Notes under the pieces: generated by a model | What the model saw: only the letters and a program-made list of their open reading frames with translations | Databases searched by the model: none | What the model was told of the DNA's origin: nothing | In this document: positions 1 to 9,700 of the stretch, piece by piece | How positions within the stretch are numbered: the stretch's first letter is position 1 | How the letters are laid out: each line of letters begins with the position of its first letter | Program-made: the position numbers and the translations under genes | Assembly (NCBI RefSeq): GCF_019977395.1 | Contig: NZ_AP024660.1 | Location: 4,627,367 to 4,691,366, forward strand | Source: Arthrobacter sp. NicSoilC5 | Lineage (GTDB): Bacteria; Actinomycetota; Actinomycetes; Actinomycetales; Micrococcaceae | Direction of reading: 5' to 3' | DNA: 64,000 nucleotides

Positions 1-449
1 CAGGCCGCGTCACGCGCCTGCGCCCGGACCACTGAGTCGTCCGAAAGGACCAGCTGCAGGCTGTTCAGGCGGACATTGTCCCCGGCGGTGTGGACGGCTG
101 CTGAAACTGTGGCCGCCGCGCTGCCGAGGTCCCGCAGCCTGACCGCGAGGCTGCTGGAGGCAATGTAGCCCACAAGCCGCTGGCCCTCACCGTCCCGCCA
201 GGCGAGGTCCGCTCGGACGGCCAGGCCGGCCGAGCGGATATCGTCCGGGGAAACGCCCCGGCTGCGGAGGGCCGCTCCAACTGCCGCCAGGTCCCTGCCT
301 GCTGCCGCGTAGGCTTCCGCCACCGATTCGGCGCGGCACTCCATGCCTATGGAAACAAGCATCAGGTCCGGTGCGGCCTCCGCCCATCCAGTCCCCGTGA
401 CGGTGATGGCCCCAGGATCCCGGCGGTCCTGCGGGTCCTGGCCCGTCAC
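1..449 (-). CDS. SIMPL (DUF541) domain protein, 3' end cut by window edge
   Basis: The minus strand reads from a GTG at 449 through position 1 without a stop, giving about 149 codons. The translation opens VTGQDPQDRRDPGAITVTGTG and continues with a conserved-looking pattern (AEAAPDLMLVSIGMEC, RSRGVSPDDIRSAGLAVRAD, VGYIASSSLAVRLRDL). This is the beta-alpha architecture of the SIMPL/DUF541 family, whose members are often exported or membrane-linked and of poorly known function. No signal peptide is visible at this start. The GTG overlaps the stop of the upstream gene by four bases (GTGA), so the two are probably co-translated. The C-terminus lies outside the window. Confidence 0.75.
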   Translation of the reverse strand, partial: MTGQDPQDRRDPGAITVTGTGWAEAAPDLMLVSIGMECRAESVAEAYAAAGRDLAAVGAALRSRGVSPDDIRSAGLAVRADLAWRDGEGQRLVGYIASSSLAVRLRDLGSAAATVSAAVHTAGDNVRLNSLQLVLSDDSVVRAQARDAA

Positions 450-898
450 GGCTGCCTCGCCGCCCGGAGTGGGTAACCGCCGGCGGCAAGGCCTGCCCGC
501 CGCTCGAAGATGTTCGCCGTCCCCGGATTGCCGGTGCGCAGCACGGACCAGCCGGCGGCTGCCAGGTACAAGGGGATGAAGGGCAGCCCCAGGCACCACG
601 CGTACTGGCTGCAATGCCGTTCCTCGTGTCCCAGGAGCGCAGGCCGGGACAGCAGGTCCGCAGCCGTGCTGCGGCACAGCACCACGTTGCCCAGGGTGAA
701 GGCGCCGGCGAAAGGCAGCCGCCAGCGGTAGCCGGCCGCAATGATCAGGCCGCGCGGCCCCCGGCTGATCCGGGTCCGGGCGGCCAGGGCGACGGCGAGC
801 CCGGCCAGGGTGCTCCCGTTGAGGAGGTTTGCTGCCCGCCTGAGCCGCTGGGCCGTCGTCGGGCCATTCACCGAACCTGCGTGCTGCCGCAACGTCAT
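446..898 (-). CDS. Small HEXXH-motif protein, function unknown
   Basis: A 150-aa product. The ATG at 898 is chosen because a -10-like hexamer ends exactly six bases upstream, as at several other genes here; a longer reading frame to 988 has no start support. Two weakly hydrophobic stretches (about 30-45 and 50-75) precede the sequence HEERHCSQ (His91, Glu92, His95, Gln98), then a hydrophobic stretch FIPLYLAAAGW and FERRAG (Glu132). HExxHxxQ followed by a membrane-like stretch and a later acidic residue recalls small zincin-like proteins, but I cannot name a family. Its stop overlaps the start of the SIMPL gene. It is transcribed divergently from pheS. Confidence 0.7.
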   Translation of the reverse strand: MTLRQHAGSVNGPTTAQRLRRAANLLNGSTLAGLAVALAARTRISRGPRGLIIAAGYRWRLPFAGAFTLGNVVLCRSTAADLLSRPALLGHEERHCSQYAWCLGLPFIPLYLAAAGWSVLRTGNPGTANIFERRAGLAAGGYPLRAARQP

Positions 899-904
899 GA
901 GGCC

Positions 905-910
905 ATGGTA
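905..910 (-). promoter_or_regulatory. Putative -10 hexamer of a leaderless transcript
   Basis: On the minus strand TACCAT is followed by six bases and the ATG at 898. This matches the TANNNT-N6-start arrangement seen at other genes in the window. No convincing -35 element is visible. Confidence 0.4.
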
Positions 911-1099
911 ACCGGAGGGTTCTACTAGACTGGAGGGCAGTGGCCGCCGGTCCTGCCGGCGAGCCCTGACCTGGTCATTGAATGACACTGACGTTCAGCG
1001 CATTCATCCATGACCTGCCAGCGACGGAGGCACCGGGCGGGAAACCGCGCAGGGCTGCCCCGGCCGCAGGCAGCCACGACTCGTAGCTAAGAACAGTAG

Positions 1100-2161
1100 A
1101 TGACTGAAACTTTGCCGGGCGCCGCCATCCCGAACCCCACGGATGAGGCCGCCATCAACGCCGCTGTAGACCAGGCCATCACCGCCATCGCCGGTGCGGC
1201 CACCCTTGACGAGCTGAAGGCGGTGCGCCTCGCCCACAGCGGCGAAAAATCGCCGCTTAGCCTGGCCAACCGGGAAATCGGCCGCCTCCCCAAGGACCAG
1301 AAGGCGCTCGCCGGAAAGCTGATGGGTGCTTCCCGCGGCCGGGTCAACAAGGCGCTCGCCGACCGGACCGAGGTACTCGAAGCCGAGAATGATGCCCGGA
1401 TCCTGGTTGAGGAGACCGTGGACGTCACCGCTGCCCCCCGCCGCCGCCGCGCCGGTGCGCGCCACCCGCTGTCCACCCTGCAGGACCGCGTGGCGGACAT
1501 CTTCGTGGGAATGGGCTGGGAGATCGCGGAGGGCCCCGAGGTGGAATCCGAGTGGTTCAACTTCGACGCCCTGAACTTCAAGCCGGACCACCCGGCGCGC
1601 GAAATGCAGGACACCTTCTTCGTGGAGCCGCCCGAAGCCCACCTGCTAATGCGCACCCACACCTCCCCGGTGCAGGTCCGCTCCATGCTCGAGCGTGAGG
1701 TGCCCATCTACGTGCTGTGCCCGGGCAAGGTGTTCCGCACCGATGAGCTGGACGCCACCCACACCCCGGTGTTCCACCAGTTTGAGGGCCTTGCCATCGA
1801 CAAGGGCCTGTCCATGGCGGACCTGCTGGGCACCCTGGAGCACTTCACCCGGCAAATGTTCGGCGAGGAGGCGAAGGTCCGCCTGCGCCCCAACTACTTC
1901 CCGTTCACCGAGCCCTCCGCCGAGCTGGACATCTTCCACCCCGGCGCCAAGGGCGGCCCGCGCTGGATCGAGTGGGGCGGCTGCGGCATGGTCAACCCCA
2001 ACGTCCTGCGCGCTGCGGGCATCGACCCGGACGTCTATTCAGGTTTTGCCTTCGGCATGGGCATCGAGCGTGCCCTCATGTTCCGCAACGAGGTTGCCGA
2101 CATGCACGACATGATCGAAGGCGATGTACGGTTCAGCGAGCACTTCGGGATGGAGATCTAA
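1100..2161 (+). CDS. pheS: Phenylalanine--tRNA ligase alpha subunit
   Basis: The 353-aa catalytic alpha subunit of the alpha2beta2 PheRS charges tRNA-Phe in the cytoplasm. The N-terminal region (1-105) forms the expected tRNA-binding coiled coil. The class II core follows, with motif 2 around [20 protein letters not shown] (about 207-226) and motif 3 in [18 protein letters not shown] (about 316-333). The length is normal. The ATG at 1100 is the only sensible start; TAAGAA lies six bases upstream, a weak match to the leaderless -10 pattern. The gene is followed after two bases by pheT, so both subunits come from one transcript. No T-box structure was recognised upstream. Confidence 0.97.
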   Translation: MTETLPGAAIPNPTDEAAINAAVDQAITAIAGAATLDELKAVRLAHSGEKSPLSLANREIGRLPKDQKALAGKLMGASRGRVNKALADRTEVLEAENDARILVEETVDVTAAPRRRRAGARHPLSTLQDRVADIFVGMGWEIAEGPEVESEWFNFDALNFKPDHPAREMQDTFFVEPPEAHLLMRTHTSPVQVRSMLEREVPIYVLCPGKVFRTDELDATHTPVFHQFEGLAIDKGLSMADLLGTLEHFTRQMFGEEAKVRLRPNYFPFTEPSAELDIFHPGAKGGPRWIEWGGCGMVNPNVLRAAGIDPDVYSGFAFGMGIERALMFRNEVADMHDMIEGDVRFSEHFGMEI

Positions 2162-2163
2162 CA

Positions 2164-4707
2164 GTGCGTATCCCACTTTCCTGGCTGCGGGAATTCGCAG
2201 CAGTACCGGCCGGAGCAACGGCCGAAGACGTCATGGAAGAACTGGTCAAGGTCGGCTTTGAAGAAGAAGCCGTCCACCGTCCCACGGACACCCTCCAGGG
2301 CCCCGTGGTGGTGGGCCAGGTCCTGAGCCTGGTCAAGGAACCGCAGACCAACGGCAAGACCATCAACTGGTGCCAGGTCCGCGTAGTCCCCGAAGGCAAG
2401 GAACAGACCCTCACCGGGGACGGCATCGACCCGTCCGGCGTCCAAGGCATCATCTGCGGCGCGCACAACTTCGTTGAGGGCGACAAAGTGGTGGTCACGC
2501 TTCCGGGCGCCGTGCTGCCCGGCGACTTCCGCATCTCCGCCCGCAAGACGTACGGCCACCTTTCCGCCGGCATGATCGCCTCGGTCCGCGAACTGGGCAT
2601 CGGCGAGGACCATGACGGCATCCTGGTGCTGTCCCGCATCGGGCTGGACCCTGAGGTGGGTACCGACGCCATGGAGCTCCTGGGCCTGTACGACCAGGCA
2701 GCCGAAATCAACGTCACCCCGGACCGCGGCTACGCCTTCTCCATCCGCGGCGTGGCCCGCGAATACGCGCACGCCACCGGCACCGCCTTCACGGATCCCG
2801 CCTCCAGGGTCCAGGCGCCGGCCGAACTTTCCGGCGGTTACGGCGTCAAGCTCAACGACGACGCCCCGATCTACGGCAAGGCCGGCTGCGACCGGTTCGT
2901 GGCCCGCACCGTCAGGGGCGTGGACGCCACCCGTCCCACCCCGCCATGGATGGTCTCCCGGCTCCGGCTCGCCGGCATCCGCTCCATCTCGCTGCCGGTG
3001 GACATCTCCAACTACGTCATGCTCGAACTGGGCCAGCCCACGCACTGCTATGACCTGGACAAGCTCTCCGGCGACATCGTGGTGCGCCGCGCCGCCGCAG
3101 GGGAGAAGATCACCACCCTGGACGGCAAGGAACGCACCCTTGACGCCGAGGACCTGCTCATCACCGACGACTCCGGCGCCATCGGCATCGCAGGCGTCAT
3201 GGGCGGCGCGGCCACCGAGGTGAGCGATTCGACGTCGAACATCCTGGTTGAGGCGGCGCACTTTGACGACGTGTCCATCGGCAGGTCCCGGCGCAGGCAC
3301 AAGCTGCCGTCCGAGGCGTCCAAGCGCTTCGAACGCGGCGTGGACTGGCAGGTGGCGGGCATCGCCGCCCAGCGCGTGGTGGACCTCCTGGTGGAACTGG
3401 CCGGCGGCACTGCCGACGAAGCCGGCACCGACGTCGGGACCGCCCCGGAAACCGTCACCATCGAGCTGCCCGCAGGCTTCGCTGCCGCACGGATTGGCAT
3501 CGACTTCACCGAAGACCAGATCGTCACCTCGCTTGAGGACCTGGGCGCCGTGGTGGCAAAGCACGACGCCGGGTGGACGGTGACGCCGCCGAGCTGGCGG
3601 AGCGACCTGGAGACCAAGGAAGACCTGACCGAGGAAATCGCCCGGCTGGTGGGCTACGACAAGATCCCCGCCACCCTGCCGGTCGCCCCTCCGGGCCGTG
3701 GCCTCACCCGTGTCCAGCAGCAGCGCCGCCGCCTCATCCAGGCACTGGCCGACGCCGGACTCACCGAGGTCCTGTCCTACCCCTTCGTCTCCAAGGCGGC
3801 CAACGACACCTTCGGCGTGGCCGACGAAGGAGGGGCGCGGACCGCCCTCAAGCTCGCCAACCCGATCAGCGAGGAGCACGGCTACCTGCGCACGTCCATC
3901 CTGCCCGGACTGATCGAGGTGGCCAAGCGCAACCACTCCCGTGGCTTCCGGGACCTGGCCCTGTTCGAATCCGGCCTGGTGTTCCTGCCCGAGGGGACAG
4001 TGGGCACGGCCTCCATCCCGCCGCTGGGTGCCAAGCCTGCCGATGAGGTTCTTGACGCTTTGTACGACGGCGTCCCGAACCAGCCGTTCCACATCGCGGC
4101 AGTCCTCACCGGCCACGATTCCCCGGCCGCCGCGTCCCACACGCCCCGTGTGTGGGACTGGGCCGACGCCCTGGACGTGGCCCGGCTTGCCGGCGACGTG
4201 CTGGGCGTGGACCTGGTGGTCAGCCAGGGCAGCCACCAGGCGTTCCACCCCGGCCGCACCGCCCGGCTGGCGCTGCGCACGGGGGAGACCGTTGGCTACG
4301 CCGGCGAACTGCACCCCAAGCTGCTGGCCGCCTCGGACATGCCCGCCCGTTCGGTGGCACTGGAACTTGATGCCGATGCCCTGTTCGAGGCCGCGCCGGA
4401 CGTGATTGTGGCCCGCCACATTTCCACGTTCCCGGTGGCCACCCAGGACGTGGCGCTCGTGGTCCCGGCCGACGTGGCGGCAGACGACGTCCTTGCCGCC
4501 CTGCGCGAAGGCGCCGGAGAGCTGCTGGAAGACGTGGCACTGTTCGACGTTTACGCAGGCAGGGGCATCGAGGACGGCAAGAAGTCGCTGGCCTTCGGGC
4601 TCCGCTTCCGGGCCGCCGACCGCACCCTGACCGCTGACGAGGCCTCGGCGGCGCGTGAAGGCGCAGTTGCGCTGGCTGCCGAACGCTTCGGAGCTGTCCA
4701 GCGGTAG
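2164..4707 (+). CDS. pheT: Phenylalanine--tRNA ligase beta subunit
   Basis: An 847-aa beta subunit. The GTG at 2164 is chosen because the protein then begins VRIPLSWLREF, the conserved PheT start; the open frame extends further upstream only inside pheS. In order come the N-terminal B1 region, a tRNA-binding EMAP-like domain (about 40-160, GIICGAHNFVEGDKVVV), B3/B4 editing domains (about 210-400, with GVMGGAATEVSD), B5 (about 410-480), the catalytic-like core (about 500-730) and a C-terminal ferredoxin-fold anticodon-binding domain ending ERFGAVQR. It edits Tyr-tRNA-Phe and positions tRNA. The length is typical. A strong inverted repeat starts 20 bases after the stop. Confidence 0.97.
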   Translation: MRIPLSWLREFAAVPAGATAEDVMEELVKVGFEEEAVHRPTDTLQGPVVVGQVLSLVKEPQTNGKTINWCQVRVVPEGKEQTLTGDGIDPSGVQGIICGAHNFVEGDKVVVTLPGAVLPGDFRISARKTYGHLSAGMIASVRELGIGEDHDGILVLSRIGLDPEVGTDAMELLGLYDQAAEINVTPDRGYAFSIRGVAREYAHATGTAFTDPASRVQAPAELSGGYGVKLNDDAPIYGKAGCDRFVARTVRGVDATRPTPPWMVSRLRLAGIRSISLPVDISNYVMLELGQPTHCYDLDKLSGDIVVRRAAAGEKITTLDGKERTLDAEDLLITDDSGAIGIAGVMGGAATEVSDSTSNILVEAAHFDDVSIGRSRRRHKLPSEASKRFERGVDWQVAGIAAQRVVDLLVELAGGTADEAGTDVGTAPETVTIELPAGFAAARIGIDFTEDQIVTSLEDLGAVVAKHDAGWTVTPPSWRSDLETKEDLTEEIARLVGYDKIPATLPVAPPGRGLTRVQQQRRRLIQALADAGLTEVLSYPFVSKAANDTFGVADEGGARTALKLANPISEEHGYLRTSILPGLIEVAKRNHSRGFRDLALFESGLVFLPEGTVGTASIPPLGAKPADEVLDALYDGVPNQPFHIAAVLTGHDSPAAASHTPRVWDWADALDVARLAGDVLGVDLVVSQGSHQAFHPGRTARLALRTGETVGYAGELHPKLLAASDMPARSVALELDADALFEAAPDVIVARHISTFPVATQDVALVVPADVAADDVLAALREGAGELLEDVALFDVYAGRGIEDGKKSLAFGLRFRAADRTLTADEASAAREGAVALAAERFGAVQR

Positions 4708-4726
4708 GGTTCCTCCAGGCTTTTCG

Positions 4727-4776
4727 GGAAGGGCGGGTCATGGCGCAATGCGAAGTGCGCGCCATCCCGCCCTTCC
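4727..4776 (+). terminator. GC-rich hairpin after pheT covering the PPTase ribosome binding site
   Basis: GGAAGGGCGGG (4727-4737) pairs perfectly with CCCGCCCTTCC (4766-4776). Inside it, ATGGCGC (4740-4746) pairs with GCGCCAT (4759-4765); two bases (4738-4739) are bulged and the loop is about 12 bases. No T tract follows, so it is a weak candidate for an intrinsic terminator. The stem contains both the Shine-Dalgarno-like GGAAGGG and the ATG of the next gene, so it could instead or also limit translation of that gene. Confidence 0.6.
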
Positions 4777-5444
4777 TGCTGTCCGGGGAAGCGGCTGGGG
4801 TGCAGCAGGACGCCGAAGGCCTCCTGGACAGCGTCGAATTGGCGCGGGCCAAGGCTTTGCCGCCAGCCGCCGGCATTGCTTTTCTGGCCGGCCGGCTGGC
4901 GCAGCGGAGGCTCGCCGCGGAGCTGCTCTCACTTCCCGCCGCAGACCTCACCGTGGCCTACAGCTGCCCGCAGTGCGGAACCGGTCCCGGGGTGGGCCAC
5001 GGCCGGCCGGGATACAGCTATCGGGGTGCCCCCGTGCCGCTGGCACTGAGCTTGTCCCGGGCAGCGGGCTGGACATTGTTGGTGGCTGTGGTGGACGCCT
5101 CGCCGGGAACGCGGCTGGGCGCCGACATCGAGGATCCGTCCCGTACCGGCTTTGACGGGTTCGACGGGCTTGCCCTGACGCCTGCGGAGCGCCGGAACCT
5201 CCGGAACGTCAGGGTGGAGCTGCTGCCGGCGGCGAGGGCCAGGCTCTGGGCACGCAAGGAAGCCTGGCTGAAAATGACCGGTGACGGACTCCGGACTGCG
5301 CCGTCCACCGTGGACGTCAGCGGGCGTCCCGGCCTGCGGGACCTGGGCCCTGCTGAAACCGGGCTGCCCGCACACCTGGCCGCCGCCGTCGCACTCTCCG
5401 GACCCGTTCAGGCCAGCGGAAGCGGCGGCAGCGGCTCCTCGTAA
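4740..5444 (+). CDS. 4'-phosphopantetheinyl transferase superfamily protein (Sfp type)
   Basis: A 234-aa protein that would transfer phosphopantetheine from CoA to the serine of a carrier domain. Recognisable features are a CPQCG...GHGRP segment (about 79-91), common in actinobacterial Sfp-type PPTases; the Mg-binding GADIED (about 127-132); and WARKEAWLKMTGDGL (about 169-183), the classic W.(K/R)EA..K..G.G signature. The start ATG has a good Shine-Dalgarno sequence, GGAAGGG, but lies within a hairpin; GTG at 4800 is an alternative. The last 37 bases overlap the 3' end of the convergent M1 peptidase gene. The nearby Pls-like NRPS has a carrier domain needing this modification, so it is the obvious partner (inference). 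Confidence 0.88.
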   Translation: MAQCEVRAIPPFLLSGEAAGVQQDAEGLLDSVELARAKALPPAAGIAFLAGRLAQRRLAAELLSLPAADLTVAYSCPQCGTGPGVGHGRPGYSYRGAPVPLALSLSRAAGWTLLVAVVDASPGTRLGADIEDPSRTGFDGFDGLALTPAERRNLRNVRVELLPAARARLWARKEAWLKMTGDGLRTAPSTVDVSGRPGLRDLGPAETGLPAHLAAAVALSGPVQASGSGGSGSS

Positions 5445-6769
5445 AGCCATGGGTGCAGCAGCGGCTCCGCATCGACAGCTGTGGCGCTGCTGACCGCCAC
5501 GATGAAGTCCTGCGTCGTGACGGAGCCGTGCCTGTGACCGGCTGTCCAGTCCTGCAGGACGGCGAAAAAGGCGAGGTCGCCCACGGCCGTCCGGACGGCG
5601 TGCAGGGCCAGGGCGCCCCGCTTGTACACGCGGTCATCGAACATGCGCGCCGGACCGGGATCGCCCACCAGGATGTCCTGGTCCTCAGCCTGCAACCGCT
5701 GCCAGGCCGCCGCGGCCCGCTCCGCCACGGGCATGACACCGGCTTCCTCGGACCAGATCCACTCGGCATAGCAGGCGAAGCCCTCGTGCAGCCAGATGTC
5801 CTGCCACCCCGCAGCGGTCAGGGAATTGCCAAACCACTGATGCGACAGCTCATGGGCGATCAGGCGCTGGGACTCCCAGTCCAGGCCCAGGTGGTTGGGA
5901 CCCAGGATTGCCATCGACTGCGCCTCAAGCGGGATTTCCAGTTCGTCCTCGGTCACCACCACCGTGTACGCGGGAAACGGATAAGGGCCAAAGCAATTGC
6001 TGAAGGTGCGCATCATTGCCGGTTGCCGGGCCAGTCCTGTCCTGGCACGGTCCGCCAAGGCGTGGGAGACCGCCACGGACTGCGGAACCGGGGCCCCGTG
6101 CCGTCCGGCGTCCAGATCCAACGGCACGTACCTGCCAATCTGGACGGTCGCAAGATAGGCGGCCATCGGCTCCGCCTGTTCGTAGACCCAGGTTTCCCGG
6201 CTGGCGCGGGCCGTGTGCGATTGCAGTACGCCGTTGCACACCACCCGGTAGTTCGCTTCAGTGGTGACCGTGAACCGGTAGCTGGCCTTGTCCCCGGAGT
6301 GGTCGTTGCAGGGGAACCAGGAGGGGGCACCGTTGGGTTGCCCGGCCACCAGGACACCGTCCGTCAGTTCCTCCCAGCCCACCTCGCCCCAGGGGCCGCG
6401 CCGCGGCCGCGGGTTGCCCTCATAGCGCACCTCCAGGGTGAAGGGCTGTTCCGGTTCGAAGGGGGCTTGCGAGGTGACGACCAGCTGCCCGGCCCGCTGG
6501 CTGAACCGGAGCGGTTTGCGGCCATCCAGCAGGACCTTGGTGGCGCGCAGGCCAACGAGGTCCAGGACAATGGCCGACGTCGGAGCGCAAGTGACGCCGT
6601 GCAGCACCGCTTTGCCGCTGAGCCGGTTGCTGGCCACCCGGTAGTCCAGGTCCAGTTCGTACCGCTCGACGCGGAAGGCGTTTGTCCCGGCACCGGGCAG
6701 GTACGGGTCCGGGGAGGTTCCCGTGGCTGCGGGAATGCTGCCCCGGGCGGCTGATGCTGAAGAACTCAT
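5408..6769 (-). CDS. M1 family zinc aminopeptidase
   Basis: A 453-aa gluzincin. The zinc site is HELSH (306-310) with the third ligand Glu329 exactly 18 residues later (HEXXH-X18-E, in WLHEGFACYAEW). The usual GAMEN exopeptidase motif is replaced by EIPLEAQS (about 278-285), as in the short M1 subfamily. The protein covers the N-terminal beta domain and catalytic domain, without the long C-terminal domain of PepN. No signal peptide is clear. ATG 6769 is chosen because it has GAAGG upstream and lies 11 bases after the stop of the Pls-like gene, so the two probably form one transcript. In epsilon-poly-lysine producers an M1-type aminopeptidase degrades the polymer; the same role here is inference. 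Confidence 0.9.
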   Translation of the reverse strand: MSSSASAARGSIPAATGTSPDPYLPGAGTNAFRVERYELDLDYRVASNRLSGKAVLHGVTCAPTSAIVLDLVGLRATKVLLDGRKPLRFSQRAGQLVVTSQAPFEPEQPFTLEVRYEGNPRPRRGPWGEVGWEELTDGVLVAGQPNGAPSWFPCNDHSGDKASYRFTVTTEANYRVVCNGVLQSHTARASRETWVYEQAEPMAAYLATVQIGRYVPLDLDAGRHGAPVPQSVAVSHALADRARTGLARQPAMMRTFSNCFGPYPFPAYTVVVTEDELEIPLEAQSMAILGPNHLGLDWESQRLIAHELSHQWFGNSLTAAGWQDIWLHEGFACYAEWIWSEEAGVMPVAERAAAAWQRLQAEDQDILVGDPGPARMFDDRVYKRGALALHAVRTAVGDLAFFAVLQDWTAGHRHGSVTTQDFIVAVSSATAVDAEPLLHPWLYEEPLPPLPLA

Positions 6770-6780
6770 GGGACCTTCGG

Positions 6781-9700
6781 TTAGGTGGCAGGCGGCGATC
6801 CGGGCCCGCTCCATGGGCTGACCGGGTTACCCATCCAGTACGTCGCGGCGGGCACTGCTTCGCCGCGCATCACCAAGGATGCCGGCCCCACCGTTCCGCC
6901 GGCGCCGATGCTGGCCTGGGGAAGGATGACCCCGTGCGGGCCCATGGTGGCCCCGTCCTCGAGCGTAACAGCGTCAATGCTCATCACACGGTCGTGGAAC
7001 AGGTGCGTCTGCACCACGCAGCCCCGGTTGACCGTGGAATTCCTGCCAAGGGCCACCAGGTCGGCTTCAGGCAGCCAGTAGCTCTCGCACCACGTGCCGC
7101 TGCCAATTTTCGCCCCGAGCGCCCGCAGCCACCAGACCAGCGCGGGGGTGCCCGATGCTGCCCGGGCGAACCACGGCGCCGTGACCAGTTCGATGAAGCT
7201 GTCCACCACTTCGTTCCGCCAGATAAAGGAGCTCCACAGTGGATGTTCGCCGGGCCGGATCCGCCCCACCAGCACCCATTTCGCGGCGACGGACGCCCCT
7301 GCCGCCACGAGGCCCGCCAGCAGCATCACGACGCCGGTGAGCAGGGCGGCGGCGGCGTAGCCCCAGGTTGTTGCGATCCAGTCGAAGGCCAGCATGGTAC
7401 CGGCCGCGATGGCGACCGTGAGCATGACCGGCAGAAAGCGGCCCAGTTCCCACAGGGTGCGGGCGACTTTCAGCCGCGCCGGGGGCTGGAAAGTGCGCGA
7501 ATCGTCGGAGGCGATCGCGGTCCGCCGCAACCGGACGGGCGGGCTTCCCAGCCAGGAGGTGCCGGATTTTGCCTTCGCCGGTGTGGCGGACAGGACGGCC
7601 ACGAGTGAGTTCTTGGGGACGCTGCGTCCCGCGGCGGTCATGCCCGAATTGCCCAGGAAGGACCTTTTGCCGATCTTCGCCGGTGCCACCCGCAGCCAGC
7701 CGCCGTCGAGTTCGTAGGAGGCCACCATGGTGTCATCGGCGAGGAAGGCGCCCTCGCCCACGGTGGTCATCTTCGGTATCAGCAGCACGGTGGAGGCCTC
7801 GACGTTCTTACCGACCTTCGCGCCCAGCAGGCGCAGCCACACCGGCGTGAACAGGCTCGCGTAGATGGGGAAAAGCAGGTCCCTGGCCAGGTCCAGCACC
7901 CGCTCGGTGGCCCAGATCTGCCACCCCACCCGGCTGCGGATCCGGTAGTAGCCCTCCGTGATCCCGATGGAGAGGAGCCGCGTGGCAACCAGCACCAGGA
8001 CGGCGTTCGTGGCGAACCACACCAGCGATGCCGGAGCAAGGGCCGCCAGCAGCCGGGGGAGGGCCCCGGTCAGCGACGTACTGCCCTGGACGAAGGTGAA
8101 CGCGACCCACAGCGCGGCGGCAGCAGACAGGTACGGAATGAAGGACAGGCACGCAGACGCCAGGGAAAATCCGGCAAACCACGCACGTGCGGCAAACTTG
8201 CCCTGGGGCGGGGCATGTGGCACGCTGTGTTTGGCCTTGCCCTGCCGGCGGGCCGGTGAACCTGCGGCCAATTGGCCTGCCTTCACCTTCCCCAGCACCG
8301 CGGAACCGGCTTCCACCTGCGCCCCGGCCCCAATCGAGGCGCCGGGCATCAGCGTGCTGCGTGCACCCACGCTGGCACCGCGGCCAATGCGGATGGCCCC
8401 AATGTGAACGTCGTCGCCGTCGATCCACCAGCCTGACAGGTCCACCTCCGGTTCCACGTTGGCTCCGCTGCCGAGCGTCAGCAGCCCCGTGACAGGCGGC
8501 AGCGAATGAAGCTGGACGTCCCTGCCGATCTTCGCCCCCAGCGCCCGGGCGTAGTACGGCACCCAGGGCGCACTGGCGAGGCTGATGGCCCCTGCCAGGT
8601 CCTGGATCTGTTCCGCCAGCCACAACCGCAGGTGGACCCGCCCGGACCGGGGATAGATGCCTGGCCTGACGCCCCGGAGGAGGACCCTCGCGGCTGCGAT
8701 GGACAGCAGCATGCGCCCGGCCGGGCTGACGAACACCAGCCAGGACGCTGCCACCCACCACCACGAAATGGTCGGTGCAGCAGTAAATCCGGCGAGTCCG
8801 GCCAACAGGTTGTTGATTGCCATGAGGTAGGTCAGCCACCGCATGCCCACCAGGATGTGCAGCGGCACACCCATCAGTGTCTGGAAGACCTGCGACTTCC
8901 TGGCAGTTGGCCGCACCGTCCGCTCCCGCGCAGGAACGGAGTCCCCGGATTGGTTGACCTGCCGCGCCAGCTCCACCAGTGCCCCGACCCTCGGCGTCGC
9001 GTAAACATCGGCCACCGTGATGGTGGGGTAGCGGACCCTCAGCGCGGAGACCAGCTGGGCGGCGGACAGCGAACCGCCGCCGTAGGCGAAGAAGTCGGCG
9101 TCCAGCGATGTGACGGGGCTGCCCAGCACGCTGCTCCACTGTTCCACCACCCACGCGGCATCATCCGGAAGGTTCAACGGAGCGGCATCCGCCTCTGCGG
9201 CGCCTGCACCCGCCAGGGGCCACGGCAGGGCGTGCCGGTCCACTTTTCCGCTGGTCTTGGTGGGCAGCGAGTCAACTGTGGTCAACAATGGCACCAGCGC
9301 CGCCGGAAGGCTTGCCGCCAGCTGTTCCCGTGCGGCACCCAGGTCCATGTCGTGGCCCGGTGCGGGGGCAAGATAGCCCACCAGGATGTGGTTGCCTGCG
9401 GCGGTGGTCTGCACGGCGGCCGCCGCGCCGGCCACCCCGGGGAGGGCCTGCATGGCTGCGTCGATCTCGCCGAGTTCGATCCGGCGGCCGCCCAGCTTGA
9501 CCTGGTCGTCCGCGCGGCCCTGGAAGATCAGGCCCGCCTGTTCGAACCGCACGAGGTCCCCCGAGCGGTAAGCCCGCTCCCACCCCAGGCTGGGCATGGG
9601 CGCGTACTTTTCCGCGTCCTTGGCCGGATCCAGGTACCGTGCCAGCCCCACCCCGCCGATAATCAGTTCACCCGTTCCGCCCTCGGGCACCGGGACACCC

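Noticed and set aside
901..1099. T-box riboswitch before pheS
   Set aside because: No T-box sequence or specifier stem recognised in the short upstream region, and the pheS start may be leaderless.
2158..4419. 753-codon minus-strand open frame opposite pheT
   Set aside because: A shadow of G+C-rich coding DNA; composition is His/Gly/Val-rich with no domain, and the plus strand encodes clear PheT.
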